Shown here in pieces: positions 40,926 through 49,284 of a stretch of 64,000 nucleotides of DNA. Source of the DNA: an uncultured Prevotella sp. (lineage in GTDB: Bacteria > Bacteroidota > Bacteroidia > Bacteroidales > Bacteroidaceae); assembly GCA_944319815.1 (NCBI GenBank), contig CALUEX010000001.1, forward strand, positions 183,331 to 247,330. The letters are read 5' to 3'. A program made the translations under genes and the position numbers. Every line of letters begins with the position of its first letter. Within the stretch, counting starts at the first letter, position 1. The notes beneath the pieces are model-generated. The model worked only from the letters and a program-made list of their open reading frames with translations. It was not told the DNA's origin and did no database searches.

Positions 40926-41627
40926 CTACCTCCTCAGCACGCTCCGCCGCTCGTCTTCGGGATATTTCTCTATGGCGTAGCGCAGCATGGTGCGCGGCAT
41001 TTCGTGCCAATGCCTGTCAACGAAGGCGCGCAGGCGGGCCATGTCTCGCTTGCCGGCCTCGCGCAACATCCAGCCTACGGCCTTGTGCATCAGGTCGTGC
41101 TTGTGGCCGAGCAGCAGTGCGGCAAGGCTGAAAGTGTCGTCCAGTTCGTTGCTTTTTATGAAGGCGTAGGTCGATACCATGGCTATTCGGTTGTCCCAAA
41201 GCAGGGGGCTGGAGGCCAGGCGGTAGAGCACGTTGCGCGGCTTGTCGAGCAGGTATTTGCCCACGACGTAGGGCGCGGAGAGGTCAACCAAGTCCCAGTT
41301 GTTGATGTGCTGCGTGTTGGCAAGGTACATATCTACTATCAGCTTGGCGTCGTCGGCCTTGGTGCGCTTCATTTTTTCAACGAGGATGAGCAGTGCGCAG
41401 AGCCTCGCCTCGTGCCATTCGGAGTGCAGCAGTTCCTCGGCCACGCCGAGCGGGGCGTCCTTGTGCCGCTTGGCCACGCTTCGAGTGAGCGGCACGGGCA
41501 GTCCGAGAAACTTGTCGCCGTAGCCGTATTGCCCCTCGCCCGTCTTGAAGAAGCCGCTCAGGTGGCGGCTTTTCTCCTCGTTGCCGAGGGCGCGCAGCGA
41601 GGCCATTATTGTGCCGTAATCGTTCAT
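40926..41627 (-). CDS. AlkD-family DNA alkylation repair protein
   Basis: 233 residues from ATG 41627 (MNDYGTIMASLRALGNEEKS). HEAT-like helical repeats: FLGLPVPLTRSVAKRHK, WHEARLCALLILVEKMKR, NNWDLVDLSAPYVVGKYL, WDNRIAMVSTYAFIKSNE and HDLMHKAVGWMLREAGKRD match the AlkD family, including the W-D and aromatic lesion-site residues. It would excise alkylated purines without base flipping. The open frame upstream to 41681 lacks family similarity. Confidence 0.9.
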   Translation of the reverse strand: MNDYGTIMASLRALGNEEKSRHLSGFFKTGEGQYGYGDKFLGLPVPLTRSVAKRHKDAPLGVAEELLHSEWHEARLCALLILVEKMKRTKADDAKLIVDMYLANTQHINNWDLVDLSAPYVVGKYLLDKPRNVLYRLASSPLLWDNRIAMVSTYAFIKSNELDDTFSLAALLLGHKHDLMHKAVGWMLREAGKRDMARLRAFVDRHWHEMPRTMLRYAIEKYPEDERRSVLRR

Positions 41628-41721
41628 TGCAAACCTTTGTCTTAAGTCAAGAAATATATATGTATGGGCAAAAATAAACATTTATTATAATATGCGGAAA
41701 TAAAGCGAGTGGTAAAAAGCG

Positions 41722-41840
41722 TAATTTTGCAAAGGGAAGGTGAAACGGTGAGGAAGTGAGACGGTGAGAAACAGGGCATTTCCGCTTGTCTTTCTTGTTG
41801 AAAGGGTGAAAAAGCGAGAAGGTGAAAAGACGGGATGCAG
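41722..41840 (+). promoter_or_regulatory. -7 box and GGTGAGAAA-rich leader of the HAD gene
   Basis: TAATTTTG (41722-41729) fits the -7 consensus. The following ~100 nt are repeats of GGTGAAACGGTGAGGAAG type, a low-complexity leader of unknown purpose. Confidence 0.45.
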
Positions 41841-41901
41841 GGCATTTCTACTTACTACTTACTCCTCCGCTCCTTCCCTCCTATATAATAAACTTACACT
41901 T

Positions 41902-42690
41902 ATGATAAAAGCATTGTTTTTCGATATTGACGGCACGCTTGTCAGTTTCAACACCCACGAGATACCGCAGTCGGCTGTTGATGCCATTGCCGAGGCAAAG
42001 CGCCGCGGCATAGGAGTGTACATCTCGACGGGAAGGCCCATGCGGCTAATCAACAACCTCGGTGCCATAGAGCACCTCATCGACGGTTACATCACCGCAA
42101 CGGGCGCTTATTGCACCATCGGCGGGCGCGAGGTGGTGCGCATCACCATCCCCGACGACGAGGCCCGCGCCTTCGTCAGCGAGTCGTTCGCCGAGGGTTT
42201 CGCCACGCTCGTGGTGGGCGTTAGCGACCTGACGGTAATCAACCCCAACCCCGACGTTGACCGGCTTTACCGCCAGATGCTCAACGTAAGCTACCTCGGC
42301 GAGGGCGTCAACGTAGAGGACGTGCTGCGCGAGGGCGTCATCCAGTTTACGCCCATCATCGACCTTGAGGCCGAGCGGCGGCTTATGCCCATGATGCCGG
42401 GCTGCGTCTCGGCGCGCTGGTATCCCGACTTTGCCGACATAACGGCGCGCGGGGCCGACAAGGGCACGGCCCTTCTCACCATGGCCGCACGTCTCGGCAT
42501 CGACGTTTCGGAGACGATGGCCTTCGGCGACGGCGGCAACGACAAGCCGATTATCAGCTCGGCGGGCATCGGCATAGCCATGGGCAACGCCACGGACGAG
42601 GTGAAGGCCGCCGCCGATTATGTCACCACGAGCGTTGACGACGACGGAATAAGGAACGCCTTGGTGCACTTCGGGGTAATTGGAGGGTAG
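41902..42690 (+). CDS. Cof-type HAD-superfamily hydrolase
   Basis: 262 residues from ATG 41902. HAD motif I FFDIDGTLVS, motif II YISTGRP, motif III Lys in ADKGTALLTMA and motif IV FGDGGNDKPII are all intact, with a C2B cap of ~100 residues between motifs II and III. Probably a phosphatase of sugar phosphates or flavin/pyridoxal phosphate. Single gene; the C-terminus ends just before a family C array. Confidence 0.92.
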   Translation: MIKALFFDIDGTLVSFNTHEIPQSAVDAIAEAKRRGIGVYISTGRPMRLINNLGAIEHLIDGYITATGAYCTIGGREVVRITIPDDEARAFVSESFAEGFATLVVGVSDLTVINPNPDVDRLYRQMLNVSYLGEGVNVEDVLREGVIQFTPIIDLEAERRLMPMMPGCVSARWYPDFADITARGADKGTALLTMAARLGIDVSETMAFGDGGNDKPIISSAGIGIAMGNATDEVKAAADYVTTSVDDDGIRNALVHFGVIGG

Positions 42691-42822
42691 TTAAAGTAGT
42701 CTATTTTAGTAGTTAAAGTAGTTAGAGGAGTTATCACTCCGCTTCGCTCCGTTAGTAGTTAAAGTCGTATGCTTTTGTCTTTTAGTAGTTAAGTAGTTAT
42801 GGAGTTAAGTAGTTAAGACATT
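42686..42822. repeat. Family C array (C9)
   Basis: TAGTTAAAGTAGTCTATTTT, TCACTCCGCTTCGCTCCGTT and AGTAGTTAAGTAGTTATGGA units directly after the HAD stop. 42823-42901 shows no gene or clear repeat. Confidence 0.7.
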
Positions 42823-42901
42823 AGCTTTTTGCCTGGATGTTTAATTTTTTTGATATGAATATCCGCAAACAGCCTCATTAACATTAATCAGTTATGAAAC
42901 T

Positions 42902-43172
42902 ACAAGGCATTTGTCTTAACTCCTTAGCGACCGTAGGGAGCGATAACTCCTTTAACCCAAATCGGTCATTAGAGCTTAGACGGATTATGTACTTATGGCA
43001 GACGGTTTTTCTTCCGTTTTGTCGAAGGCGTAGCGGGCTACGTCGAGACGGAACGGAAGAAAAGACGGCGGCAGAAGGACATAAGACGGCAAGAAGCAAT
43101 AATATAACTATAGAAATTAAGACATTGCGGTCTAATGACCGATTTGGGTTTAACTTCTTTAACTCCTTTGGC
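42902..43172. repeat. Family C array (C10) split by a MITE-like element
   Basis: GCATTTGTCTTAACTCC, the hairpin GCGACCGTAGGGAGCG and AACTCCTTTAA on the left, and TTTAACTTCTTTAACTCC on the right, with the element at 42954-43150 between them. Confidence 0.75.
42954..43150. mobile_element. MITE-like element with perfect 20-bp terminal inverted repeats
   Basis: AACCCAAATCGGTCATTAGA (42954-42973) is the exact inverse complement of 43131-43150. The interior has a nested palindrome: TTTTCTTCCGTT...AACGGAAGAAAA around CGTAGC-GGG-CTACG (about 43005-43065). If the ends are taken as CCCAAAT/ATTTGGG, the flanks are TTTAA on both sides, a possible 5-bp target duplication. It encodes no protein. Such features fit a non-autonomous transposon; the low-complexity target makes the duplication uncertain. 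Confidence 0.7.
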
Positions 43173-43300
43173 ACATCTTGCCTTGGAAAAGGCCACGTCT
43201 TGCGTTGCAAAAGGATACATATTGCACGCTAAAAGGGCACGTTTTACCTCGTAAAACGTGCCCTTTTGCTATGTCGTTGACTGTCAATGAAATACGGAAA
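43173..43300. repeat. Family A 22-bp array (A11)
   Basis: Four exact 22-nt units starting GCCTTGGAAAAGGCC, GCGTTGCAAAAGGAT, GCACGCTAAAAGGGC and ACCTCGTAAAACGTG. The last two pair over 15 bp (AAAAGGGCACGTTTT/AAAACGTGCCCTTTT) with a 7-nt loop. The closing element GTTGACTGTCAATG follows, next to the stop of the next minus-strand gene. Confidence 0.88.
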
Positions 43301-43302
43301 GG

Positions 43303-43704
43303 CTAACTGCCGTCGCCTTGGCGTATGCCGGCCTCGATGGCGTCCATCTTCTTCAGCCTGTCGAGCGAGAACGTTCGGCTGTGCCGGTCGATGAAGTCGA
43401 ACAGCATGAAGGCGCGTTGCAATATGTCCGTCCGCACCGGTTCGCTCATCGTGTCGGCCTCGGCATAATACAGTTCGGCAAGCATCTCCATGCGGCTTAG
43501 GCGTTCTTCCTCGGGATATTTCTCGAACCACAGCATCACGTCGTCAAGCGTGGCCGTGTGGAAAAAGGCACAGTCGCCGAGGTATTGCGTGAACATTTCG
43601 CGGACGGCAGCTTGCCTGTCCTTCGCCTCGTCTTTCTCTACGAGCCGCTGCAGGGCGGCCATGAACTCGCGGATTAACCGCTGAATGTAGTCGCGTTGGA
43701 GCAT
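43303..43704 (-). CDS. Hypothetical helical protein
   Basis: 133 residues, almost all helical: MLQRDYIQRLIREFMAALQR, WFEKYPEEERLSRMEMLAEL and FDFIDRHSRTFSLDRLKKM. No domain is recognised; the pattern resembles small TPR-like proteins found in Bacteroidales. It is bracketed by a family A array (3') and a family D palindrome (5'). Codon use and composition match its neighbours, so it is probably a real gene. Confidence 0.7.
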   Translation of the reverse strand: MLQRDYIQRLIREFMAALQRLVEKDEAKDRQAAVREMFTQYLGDCAFFHTATLDDVMLWFEKYPEEERLSRMEMLAELYYAEADTMSEPVRTDILQRAFMLFDFIDRHSRTFSLDRLKKMDAIEAGIRQGDGS

Positions 43705-43708
43705 AATC

Positions 43709-43748
43709 GAAAGCCCCCTCCCGGCCTCCCCGAGGGGAGGGGGTTGTA
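43709..43748. repeat. Family D palindrome (D9)
   Basis: AGCCCCCTCCCGGCCTCCCC followed by GAGGGGAGGGGGTTG, directly upstream of the hypothetical gene. Confidence 0.75.
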
Positions 43749-43799
43749 ATTACCCTTGCAGGTAGTTGTTAATTGTTGATTTTTAATTGTTAGTCTATA

Positions 43800-45809
43800 T
43801 TACAATGGCGTCTGCCCTCCTCCCCTTGGGGAGGTTGGGAGGGGGCTGTTGCCGTTTATGTAATCATATAGCTTCTTGTAGAACGGGTGGCGTGTCATCG
43901 TCGGCACGTCGCCCATTATGATTAGTTTCATGCGTGCACGGGTTATTGCCACGTTCATGCGGCGCAGGTCAGAGAGGAAGCCTATTTGCCCTTCGGCGTT
44001 CGCGCGGACAAGGGATATGATGATGACGTCGCGCTCCTGCCCCTGGAAACCGTCCACCGTGTTCACCGTGACGAGGCTGCGGAAGGGCTTGAAAAACTCC
44101 TTCTTGCGCACCAAACGCCGTAACAGCTGCACCTGCGCGCGGTAAGGCGATATTATGCCGACGTCGATGCGCTCGTCAAGGATGCGCTGCTTGCCTATCT
44201 TCGTGAAGTATTCTTGCAGCACGTTGAGCGTCAGGTCGGCCTCGGCACGGTTGATGCGGCCGAAGTTCTCGCCCACGAACTCCTCCTTGCCTGCCACTTC
44301 CGACGTGTCGAGCCACGTCATCGGGATGTCCAAGTCGAGTATTCCGCGGTACTTGATTTGCGGCGCAGCCTCCACCATCCCGCCGTAAAACCAGTCGCTC
44401 GAGAAGCGCATGATGCGTTCGTTCATGCGGTATTGCGTCTTCAGCAGCGTCACCACGTCGGGTTTCAGCTTGACTATGCGCTCCATGAGCGTCGTCGCCA
44501 GTCCGCCGCGGAGGGCAGCTATGCTCTTGACTGTTGGCGGCAGCTGGCAGTGGTCGCCCGCAAGTATTACCCTCGTGGCCTTCCTTATGGCGAGCCAGCA
44601 CGCCGCCTCGAGGGCTTGGGCGGCCTCGTCGATGAAGAGCGTGCCGAACTTCTGCCCAGCCAACAGGCGGTTGGCGCTGCCCGTAAGGGTCGATGCTATT
44701 ACGCGCGCCTCGCCGAAGAGTTCGGCGTTGATGCGTATTTCAAGCTCCGTAGCGCGGCTTTTCAGGCGTTCGAGCTTTTGGTGATAGCCCTCGTCGCGCC
44801 GCCTGTTGCGGCCTTGGCGCAGCTTGCGTATTGCCTCGCGGATGCTCCACAGCTGCGGATAGTCAGGGTGGTCGGCAAACCGCCGTTCGTAAGTGAACGA
44901 CAGCATCTTGTCGTTCACCTTCGTCGGGTTGCCTATGCGCAGCACGTTCACGCCACGGTCAACCAGCCGTTCGCTAATCCAGTCAACGGCCATGTTGCTC
45001 TGTGCACACACGAGCACCTGGTTTTCGCGGCGCAGCGTCTCGTAGATTGCCTCCACGAGGGTGGTCGTCTTGCCCGTTCCCGGCGGCCCGTGCACTATTG
45101 CCACGTCCTTTGCGCGCAGCACGTTGTTCACCGCCTGTTCCTGCGTAGGGTTCAGCCAGGGGAAGCGTATGGGGTCGAACGTGAACGTCTCGGCCTTCTG
45201 CCGCGAGCCGAAAAGGTCGCGCAGGTAGGCCAGCCGGTTGCCCTTGGCGTTGATGACGCGGTCGAGTGCGTCGAACATCAGTTTGTAAGTGGTCTCGTCG
45301 AAGAACAGTTGCACGCCCACGCTCTCCGCCGTTTGCAGCTTTGTGAGCGGTGCGCTGTCGGGCACCGTGACAACCATCCTGTCGCCGTCAACGTAGCTTA
45401 CCGTGCCCGTAAAGAGGAGTTTAATACTTCCTTGCCGTCCCGAAGCCCCCTCCCGGCCTCCCCGGGGGGAGGAGCCTGGATTGCCTTGGCTGTCTGTCCC
45501 CTCCCCCCGGGGAGGTTGGGAGGGGGCTTTTTTTGCTTCAAAGAACGCCACGGGGCGGCCGAACTCGAAGTTGTGCTCTATCTCGTTGTCCTGCGTGCGC
45601 AGCACCTCCACCGCCAGCTGGTTGAGCGAGTTGTAGTAACTCTTGCCCACGCTGACGGGAAACCATGCGTCGCCGCGCTTCACCTTGCGCTGCAAGCCGA
45701 CGGCTTCAGACTGGCGCCGGTATTCCTCTTTCTCGCAGTTATATTCCATCTCAAGCAACAGCTTGTGCTGCATGAGCGCCTGGACGGGTGATGATGAATA
45801 GTTATCCAC
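43800..45809 (-). CDS. SF1B (IGHMBP2/Dna2-like) helicase with repeat-encoded insertion
   Basis: 669 residues, GTG start at 45809 (MDNYSSSPVQALMQHKLLLE); an ATG at 45773 is an alternative. Walker A GPPGTGKTTTLVEA at 241-254, CAQSNMAVDWISERL, Walker B LFIDEAAQALEA, ILAGDHCQLPPTV, KTQYRMNERIM, VNTVDGFQGQERDVIIISLVRAN (motif V, split) and NVAITRARMKLIIMGD (motif VI). An RNA or DNA helicase of the Upf1-like group. Residues ~94-127 (APSQPPRGEGTD, SSPRGGREGASG) are encoded by two inverted family D copies at 45437-45532, and the last ~17 residues (SPLPTSPRGGGQTPL) by another. Confidence 0.93.
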   Translation of the reverse strand: MDNYSSSPVQALMQHKLLLEMEYNCEKEEYRRQSEAVGLQRKVKRGDAWFPVSVGKSYYNSLNQLAVEVLRTQDNEIEHNFEFGRPVAFFEAKKAPSQPPRGEGTDSQGNPGSSPRGGREGASGRQGSIKLLFTGTVSYVDGDRMVVTVPDSAPLTKLQTAESVGVQLFFDETTYKLMFDALDRVINAKGNRLAYLRDLFGSRQKAETFTFDPIRFPWLNPTQEQAVNNVLRAKDVAIVHGPPGTGKTTTLVEAIYETLRRENQVLVCAQSNMAVDWISERLVDRGVNVLRIGNPTKVNDKMLSFTYERRFADHPDYPQLWSIREAIRKLRQGRNRRRDEGYHQKLERLKSRATELEIRINAELFGEARVIASTLTGSANRLLAGQKFGTLFIDEAAQALEAACWLAIRKATRVILAGDHCQLPPTVKSIAALRGGLATTLMERIVKLKPDVVTLLKTQYRMNERIMRFSSDWFYGGMVEAAPQIKYRGILDLDIPMTWLDTSEVAGKEEFVGENFGRINRAEADLTLNVLQEYFTKIGKQRILDERIDVGIISPYRAQVQLLRRLVRKKEFFKPFRSLVTVNTVDGFQGQERDVIIISLVRANAEGQIGFLSDLRRMNVAITRARMKLIIMGDVPTMTRHPFYKKLYDYINGNSPLPTSPRGGGQTPL
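43806..43852. repeat. Family D palindrome (D10) encoding the helicase C-terminus
   Basis: CCCTCCTCCCCTTGGGGAGG then TTGGGAGGGGGC; in the coding frame it gives SPLPTSPRGGGQTPL. Confidence 0.8.
45437..45532. repeat. Inverted family D pair (D11) inside the helicase coding sequence
   Basis: Left copy AAGCCCCCTCCCGGCCTCCC plus GGGGGGAGGAGC; right copy TCCCCTCCCCCCGGGGAGG plus TTGGGAGGGGGCTT. Their length is a multiple of three and contains no stop in the helicase frame. Confidence 0.85.
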
Positions 45810-45814
45810 AAGTG

Positions 45815-45822
45815 CAAAGGTA
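45815..45822 (-). promoter_or_regulatory. -7 promoter box next to the helicase GTG start
   Basis: TACCTTTG on the minus strand ends 5 nt before the GTG. No -33 TTTG seen. If used, the message is nearly leaderless or starts at the internal ATG 45773. Confidence 0.4.
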
Positions 45823-45927
45823 GCGTTTTTGGCGTAGTTACGTCAGCGGCAGGTTGTTAAAGCGCGTTAAAGGTGTATGCTTTTACGCCTTCGTTTGGTG
45901 CGTGTTAAAAATTGCCCCGCGCCCTTA

Positions 45928-46048
45928 CGCATCGCAAAAGGGCACAAATCGCCTTGCGAAAGGCCACGTATTGCAACGTAAAAGGGCATCTTTCATGTTG
46001 CGAAAGATGCCCTTTTGCAAGGCGTTGACTGTCAAGGCGTTGCGCCGT
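45928..46048. repeat. Family A 22-bp array (A12)
   Basis: Four exact 22-nt units starting GCATCGCAAAAGGGC, GCCTTGCGAAAGGCC, GCAACGTAAAAGGGC and ATGTTGCGAAAGATG; the last two form AAAAGGGCATCTTTC/GAAAGATGCCCTTTT. The closing element GCGTTGACTGTCAAGGCG follows and abuts the MFS gene stop. Confidence 0.88.
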
Positions 46049-46053
46049 GAGGC

Positions 46054-47211
46054 TTATGCGGCGGCCTCCTTGCTCTCGTATTTCTTTGAGAAAACGATGA
46101 TTGATAGCAGTCCGGCGATGACGAACGGCACGCCCACCAATGCCGCATAGCGTGGCGTAAGGCCGTAGGCTATGGGCAGTCCGCCGCAGAATGCGCCCAA
46201 GGCGTTGCCTATGTTGAAGGCTATCTGTATGCTCGCGCCTCCGAGGAGTTCTCCGCCGGGGGCGTATTTCAGGATGAGGAACTGTTGCGGACTGCTCACC
46301 GCGAAGAGGCATCCCGTGCATACCACCATCAGCACGGCCGACACCCAGCCGTAGTCGGCCAGCAGGAAGACGAGCAACAGGGCAACTATGGCGATGCACT
46401 GCGTCGTCGCCACGACGCGCCCCGGCCTGTGGCGGTCGCACAGGCGGCCGCTGGCAAGGTTGCCAACCACCATGCCGAAGCCGGCGGCAATCATCAGTGC
46501 GGGCAACGCCTCGGCGGCGAAACCGCCATCGACGGTAAGCAACGGACTTATGTAACTGTACCAGCAGAAGATGCCGCCGTTGGCCATCATCGTGGCCGAA
46601 AGTATCAACCAAGGGGCTCCTTTCTTAAGGAACGCAAACTGGTGGCGGAACCCATTGTCGGGCAGCGCGCCAACTCCAGGCACCCATTTCCAGATGTAAT
46701 ACAGCACGATGAGGCTGACGAACATCACCAGGATGAACGGGAAACGCCACGAGAGATGCGAGCTCAGGCCCGTGGCCAAGGGCACTCCGAACAGGTTGGC
46801 GACGGTCATCCCGGCTACCATTATTGACACCGCGCCCGTCTTGTGGCTCTCGTCGGCCAGGCGCACGGCCACGATTGAAGCCACGCCAAAGTAAGCCCCG
46901 TGGGGCAGTCCGGAGATAAATCGTGCGGCCAGCAGCATCCCGTAGTTGACCGACAGGGCTGACATCGTAGAGCCGAGGAGTATGATGCACGCCAAGGCGA
47001 GCAGTATGTTCTTCAGCGGATACTTGTGTACTACGACCAGTAAGGGCGCGCCGCAGCATACGCCCATTGCGTAGGCCGAAATCAGGTGGCCCGCCTCGGG
47101 TATGCTGACGCCGAGGCTTTGCGCCACGTCGGGCAGTATGCCCATCATCACAAATTCGGCAATCCCGAGCGCGAGAGTGCCGAATGCCAGTGCTATTAAG
47201 CTCTTTTTCAT
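46054..47211 (-). CDS. MFS transporter (AraJ-like efflux family)
   Basis: 385 residues with about 12 membrane segments. The start MKKSLIALAFGTLALGIAEF, followed by VMMGILPDVAQSLGVSIPEAG, is typical of the DHA1 arabinose/drug efflux branch (AraJ, YdhP). GLPHGAYFGVASIVAVRLAD and GMTVANLFGVPLATGLS are the conserved loop and helix motifs. It probably exports sugars or drugs by proton antiport; the substrate is unknown. Transcribed alone or with the GYF gene upstream (93 nt gap). Confidence 0.9.
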   Translation of the reverse strand: MKKSLIALAFGTLALGIAEFVMMGILPDVAQSLGVSIPEAGHLISAYAMGVCCGAPLLVVVHKYPLKNILLALACIILLGSTMSALSVNYGMLLAARFISGLPHGAYFGVASIVAVRLADESHKTGAVSIMVAGMTVANLFGVPLATGLSSHLSWRFPFILVMFVSLIVLYYIWKWVPGVGALPDNGFRHQFAFLKKGAPWLILSATMMANGGIFCWYSYISPLLTVDGGFAAEALPALMIAAGFGMVVGNLASGRLCDRHRPGRVVATTQCIAIVALLLVFLLADYGWVSAVLMVVCTGCLFAVSSPQQFLILKYAPGGELLGGASIQIAFNIGNALGAFCGGLPIAYGLTPRYAALVGVPFVIAGLLSIIVFSKKYESKEAAA

Positions 47212-47304
47212 GTAGTGTTATCCTTTTTTGCCGGTTTGGCTTGTTGTCTTTTTACCTTTTGTCTTTCCTCCCTTCCTCCCGGCGCGGTTGCCTCCCGGCA
47301 TTCG

Positions 47305-48003
47305 TCAGATGGCCATTGTCCCCGGCAGGGGCGACTCGTTGTCTACGGCCTTGCGTATGTCTTGCGAGTCGAAGGTGAACACGTGACCGAGCACTCCGAA
47401 CGACACGGTCTTCGACTTGCCGTCGTAATGGAGCGTGCCGACGGAGAATATGAAGTAATTGTCTACCTCCATGAACTGCCCCACGATGGCATCTACGAGC
47501 TGCGACGCTATTGCCTGGCCGAACATTCCGCCCAGTAGGTCGATTGTCTCGCTGCCCGTGTCGGGCCGGCCCATCTCGTCCCTCACGGCTTCCATTACTT
47601 CGCGGCTCACTGCGTCGCGGTGCTTTGCCTCGTCGGGGCAGGTCATCAGCAACGCGAAGAACAGCACTGCGGCCACGGCCAGCCATATTACGGTATGCCC
47701 GTGGCGCCTGTCGGTTGGCTGTGCGGCATTGGATGCCGGTGCAGCCGGCTGCCCGTCGGCCATGTCCTGCGGTTGTCCGCTCTCCTCCTGGTGGTCTGCC
47801 TGCGGCGGAATGGGCGGCGGCACAGGCCTTGCCTGCACTTTCCCGGCCAGTACGTCCTTCAGTTCGTCAACCTGCCATGCCGGCGTCCACTGCTCCATGC
47901 CTTCCCTCCAAACGAGCGTCTCGGACGTGATGCCCATGCCGGAGAGCTGCTCGGGGGTGTAAGGGCCTTGCTGCTTGTTGTCTCTGTATATGAAAAATTC
48001 CAT
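47305..48003 (-). CDS. GYF-like (DUF4339) domain membrane protein
   Basis: 232 residues. The N-terminal YRDNKQQGPYTPEQLSGMGI and TLVWREGMEQWTPAWQV are a GYF_2/DUF4339 domain (residues 4-50), which binds proline-rich peptides. A proline-rich linker RPVPPPIPPQ follows, so it might bind itself or partners. One membrane helix lies at 104-119 (VIWLAVAAVLFFALLM). The C-terminal ~110 residues, probably extracytoplasmic, are unrecognised (FSVGTLHYDGKSKTVSFGVLG). Function unknown. pelA lies 32 nt upstream. Confidence 0.8.
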   Translation of the reverse strand: MEFFIYRDNKQQGPYTPEQLSGMGITSETLVWREGMEQWTPAWQVDELKDVLAGKVQARPVPPPIPPQADHQEESGQPQDMADGQPAAPASNAAQPTDRRHGHTVIWLAVAAVLFFALLMTCPDEAKHRDAVSREVMEAVRDEMGRPDTGSETIDLLGGMFGQAIASQLVDAIVGQFMEVDNYFIFSVGTLHYDGKSKTVSFGVLGHVFTFDSQDIRKAVDNESPLPGTMAI

Positions 48004-48035
48004 GTTTCTGGTTGTTAGTCAATGGCTGTCGGGCG

Positions 48036-49163
48036 TCATTCAGCCTTGTCCGTGCCGTACTTCTGCCGCCACGTCTCGTAACGCTTCAGCACGTCCATGC
48101 CGTCGTTGTTGTACCAGCTATAGCCGTTACGGCGCTCGTAGCCTATTTCGTCGAGGCTGTAACGCTTGACGCCGTCGCGGTCGCAGAAGAACGGGCGGTT
48201 GTCGTCGAGCGTGTAGAAGCGTGCCCAGAGGGGGTCGCACGGAGCGTCGTCCTGTGCGCACGGCACAACGCGGATGTCCTTCTTGCCGTCGCCGTTGGTG
48301 TATTTCTCTATCTGTATGCCCGTGATTTTGCTTTTCTTGAACCACGCCACGGCGTCCTCTATGCACTGGCGTATTTCCATCGAGGGCTTCGACAGCGACA
48401 TGAGGAACAGCACGATGTCGTCAGACTCCTGCCCGGAGAGCGACGCAAGCTCGAACGCGCGGGCGTCGGCCGGCTGCAAGGTGTTCTCGTCATACTGCGC
48501 GCACCACACCGTCTTGCGGCCGTCCTGTACCACCTGGGTCTTCAGAATGCAGTCCACGCCCTTGTCCAATGAGGCTTGCGCCTTGGCCTTCACGCTGTCG
48601 GGCAGGAAGGTGAAGGGCGCCTTTCCCTTAGCGGCGTCGCGCATGACCTTGAGCACGTTCACCATCGCATCGTCGTTATAGGTGATGTGGGTGTAGTAAC
48701 CCTTCGACAGGGGGAAGAACTGCGGCCACCCGCCGTTGGCGTACTGTGCCTTGAACAGGTAGTCGAAGCCGCGCAGCACGGCGTCGAGGTAGCGTTCGTC
48801 CTTCGTCGCGTTATACAGTCGCGAGAGGTATATTATTTCCGTCGTAGTGCCCTTGTTGTCTATTGTGGCGTATCGTTTGCCCTTCTTCATCTCGTCAACC
48901 TTCTTGCGCACGTTGTCGGTCAGCGGGTCTTGCAGCCTCATGTTCTTGGGCCATCCGCCCGTCTCGTGCTGGTAGAACAGCAGGTTGTCGCCCACGCGGG
49001 TAGCCTCGGCGGTGCCCATGAAAGCGTCGTCGGCGTTCTTGGCGAACGTCGGCCAGTTTACTTTCTTCTTTCCCTTGTCACCTTTGCCGCTGCCCTGTGC
49101 CAGTGCGGCGTTGGATGTAGTGAGTGACAAAGCCAGGGCAATGGCCAATGTCTTGATATTCAT
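48036..49163 (-). CDS. pelA: Pectate lyase, polysaccharide lyase family 10-like
   Basis: 375 residues with signal peptide (MNIKTLAIALALSLTTSNAA, cut after ALA). Motifs of PelA/PL10: QHETGGWPKNM, GTTTEIIYLSRLY, YANGGWPQFFPLSKGYYTHI, TYNDDAMVNVL and LWARFYTLDDNRPFFCDRDG, the last containing the proposed catalytic Arg. It cleaves polygalacturonate by beta-elimination in the periplasm. This is the only carbohydrate-degrading enzyme in the window; no SusC/SusD pair is near, so it is not in a classical polysaccharide-utilisation locus here. Confidence 0.9.
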   Translation of the reverse strand: MNIKTLAIALALSLTTSNAALAQGSGKGDKGKKKVNWPTFAKNADDAFMGTAEATRVGDNLLFYQHETGGWPKNMRLQDPLTDNVRKKVDEMKKGKRYATIDNKGTTTEIIYLSRLYNATKDERYLDAVLRGFDYLFKAQYANGGWPQFFPLSKGYYTHITYNDDAMVNVLKVMRDAAKGKAPFTFLPDSVKAKAQASLDKGVDCILKTQVVQDGRKTVWCAQYDENTLQPADARAFELASLSGQESDDIVLFLMSLSKPSMEIRQCIEDAVAWFKKSKITGIQIEKYTNGDGKKDIRVVPCAQDDAPCDPLWARFYTLDDNRPFFCDRDGVKRYSLDEIGYERRNGYSWYNNDGMDVLKRYETWRQKYGTDKAE

Positions 49164-49284
49164 CTTTTTGTTGTTTTAGTCGTCGTTTGATAATATAAAG
49201 ACGATTGACGCGGCTAAAAGTTTACTTATTTACGCTTTTTTAAGATTTTTATGGCATGGCGTCCCGATGGCTGTCGGTGAACGG

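Noticed and set aside
43173-43300. CRISPR interpretation of the 22-bp arrays
   Set aside because: Units are contiguous without unique spacers, are themselves variable and self-complementary, and no cas gene is present.
44214-45791. 525-residue plus-strand open frame opposite the SF1 helicase
   Set aside because: An antisense shadow; the minus strand carries all helicase motifs.
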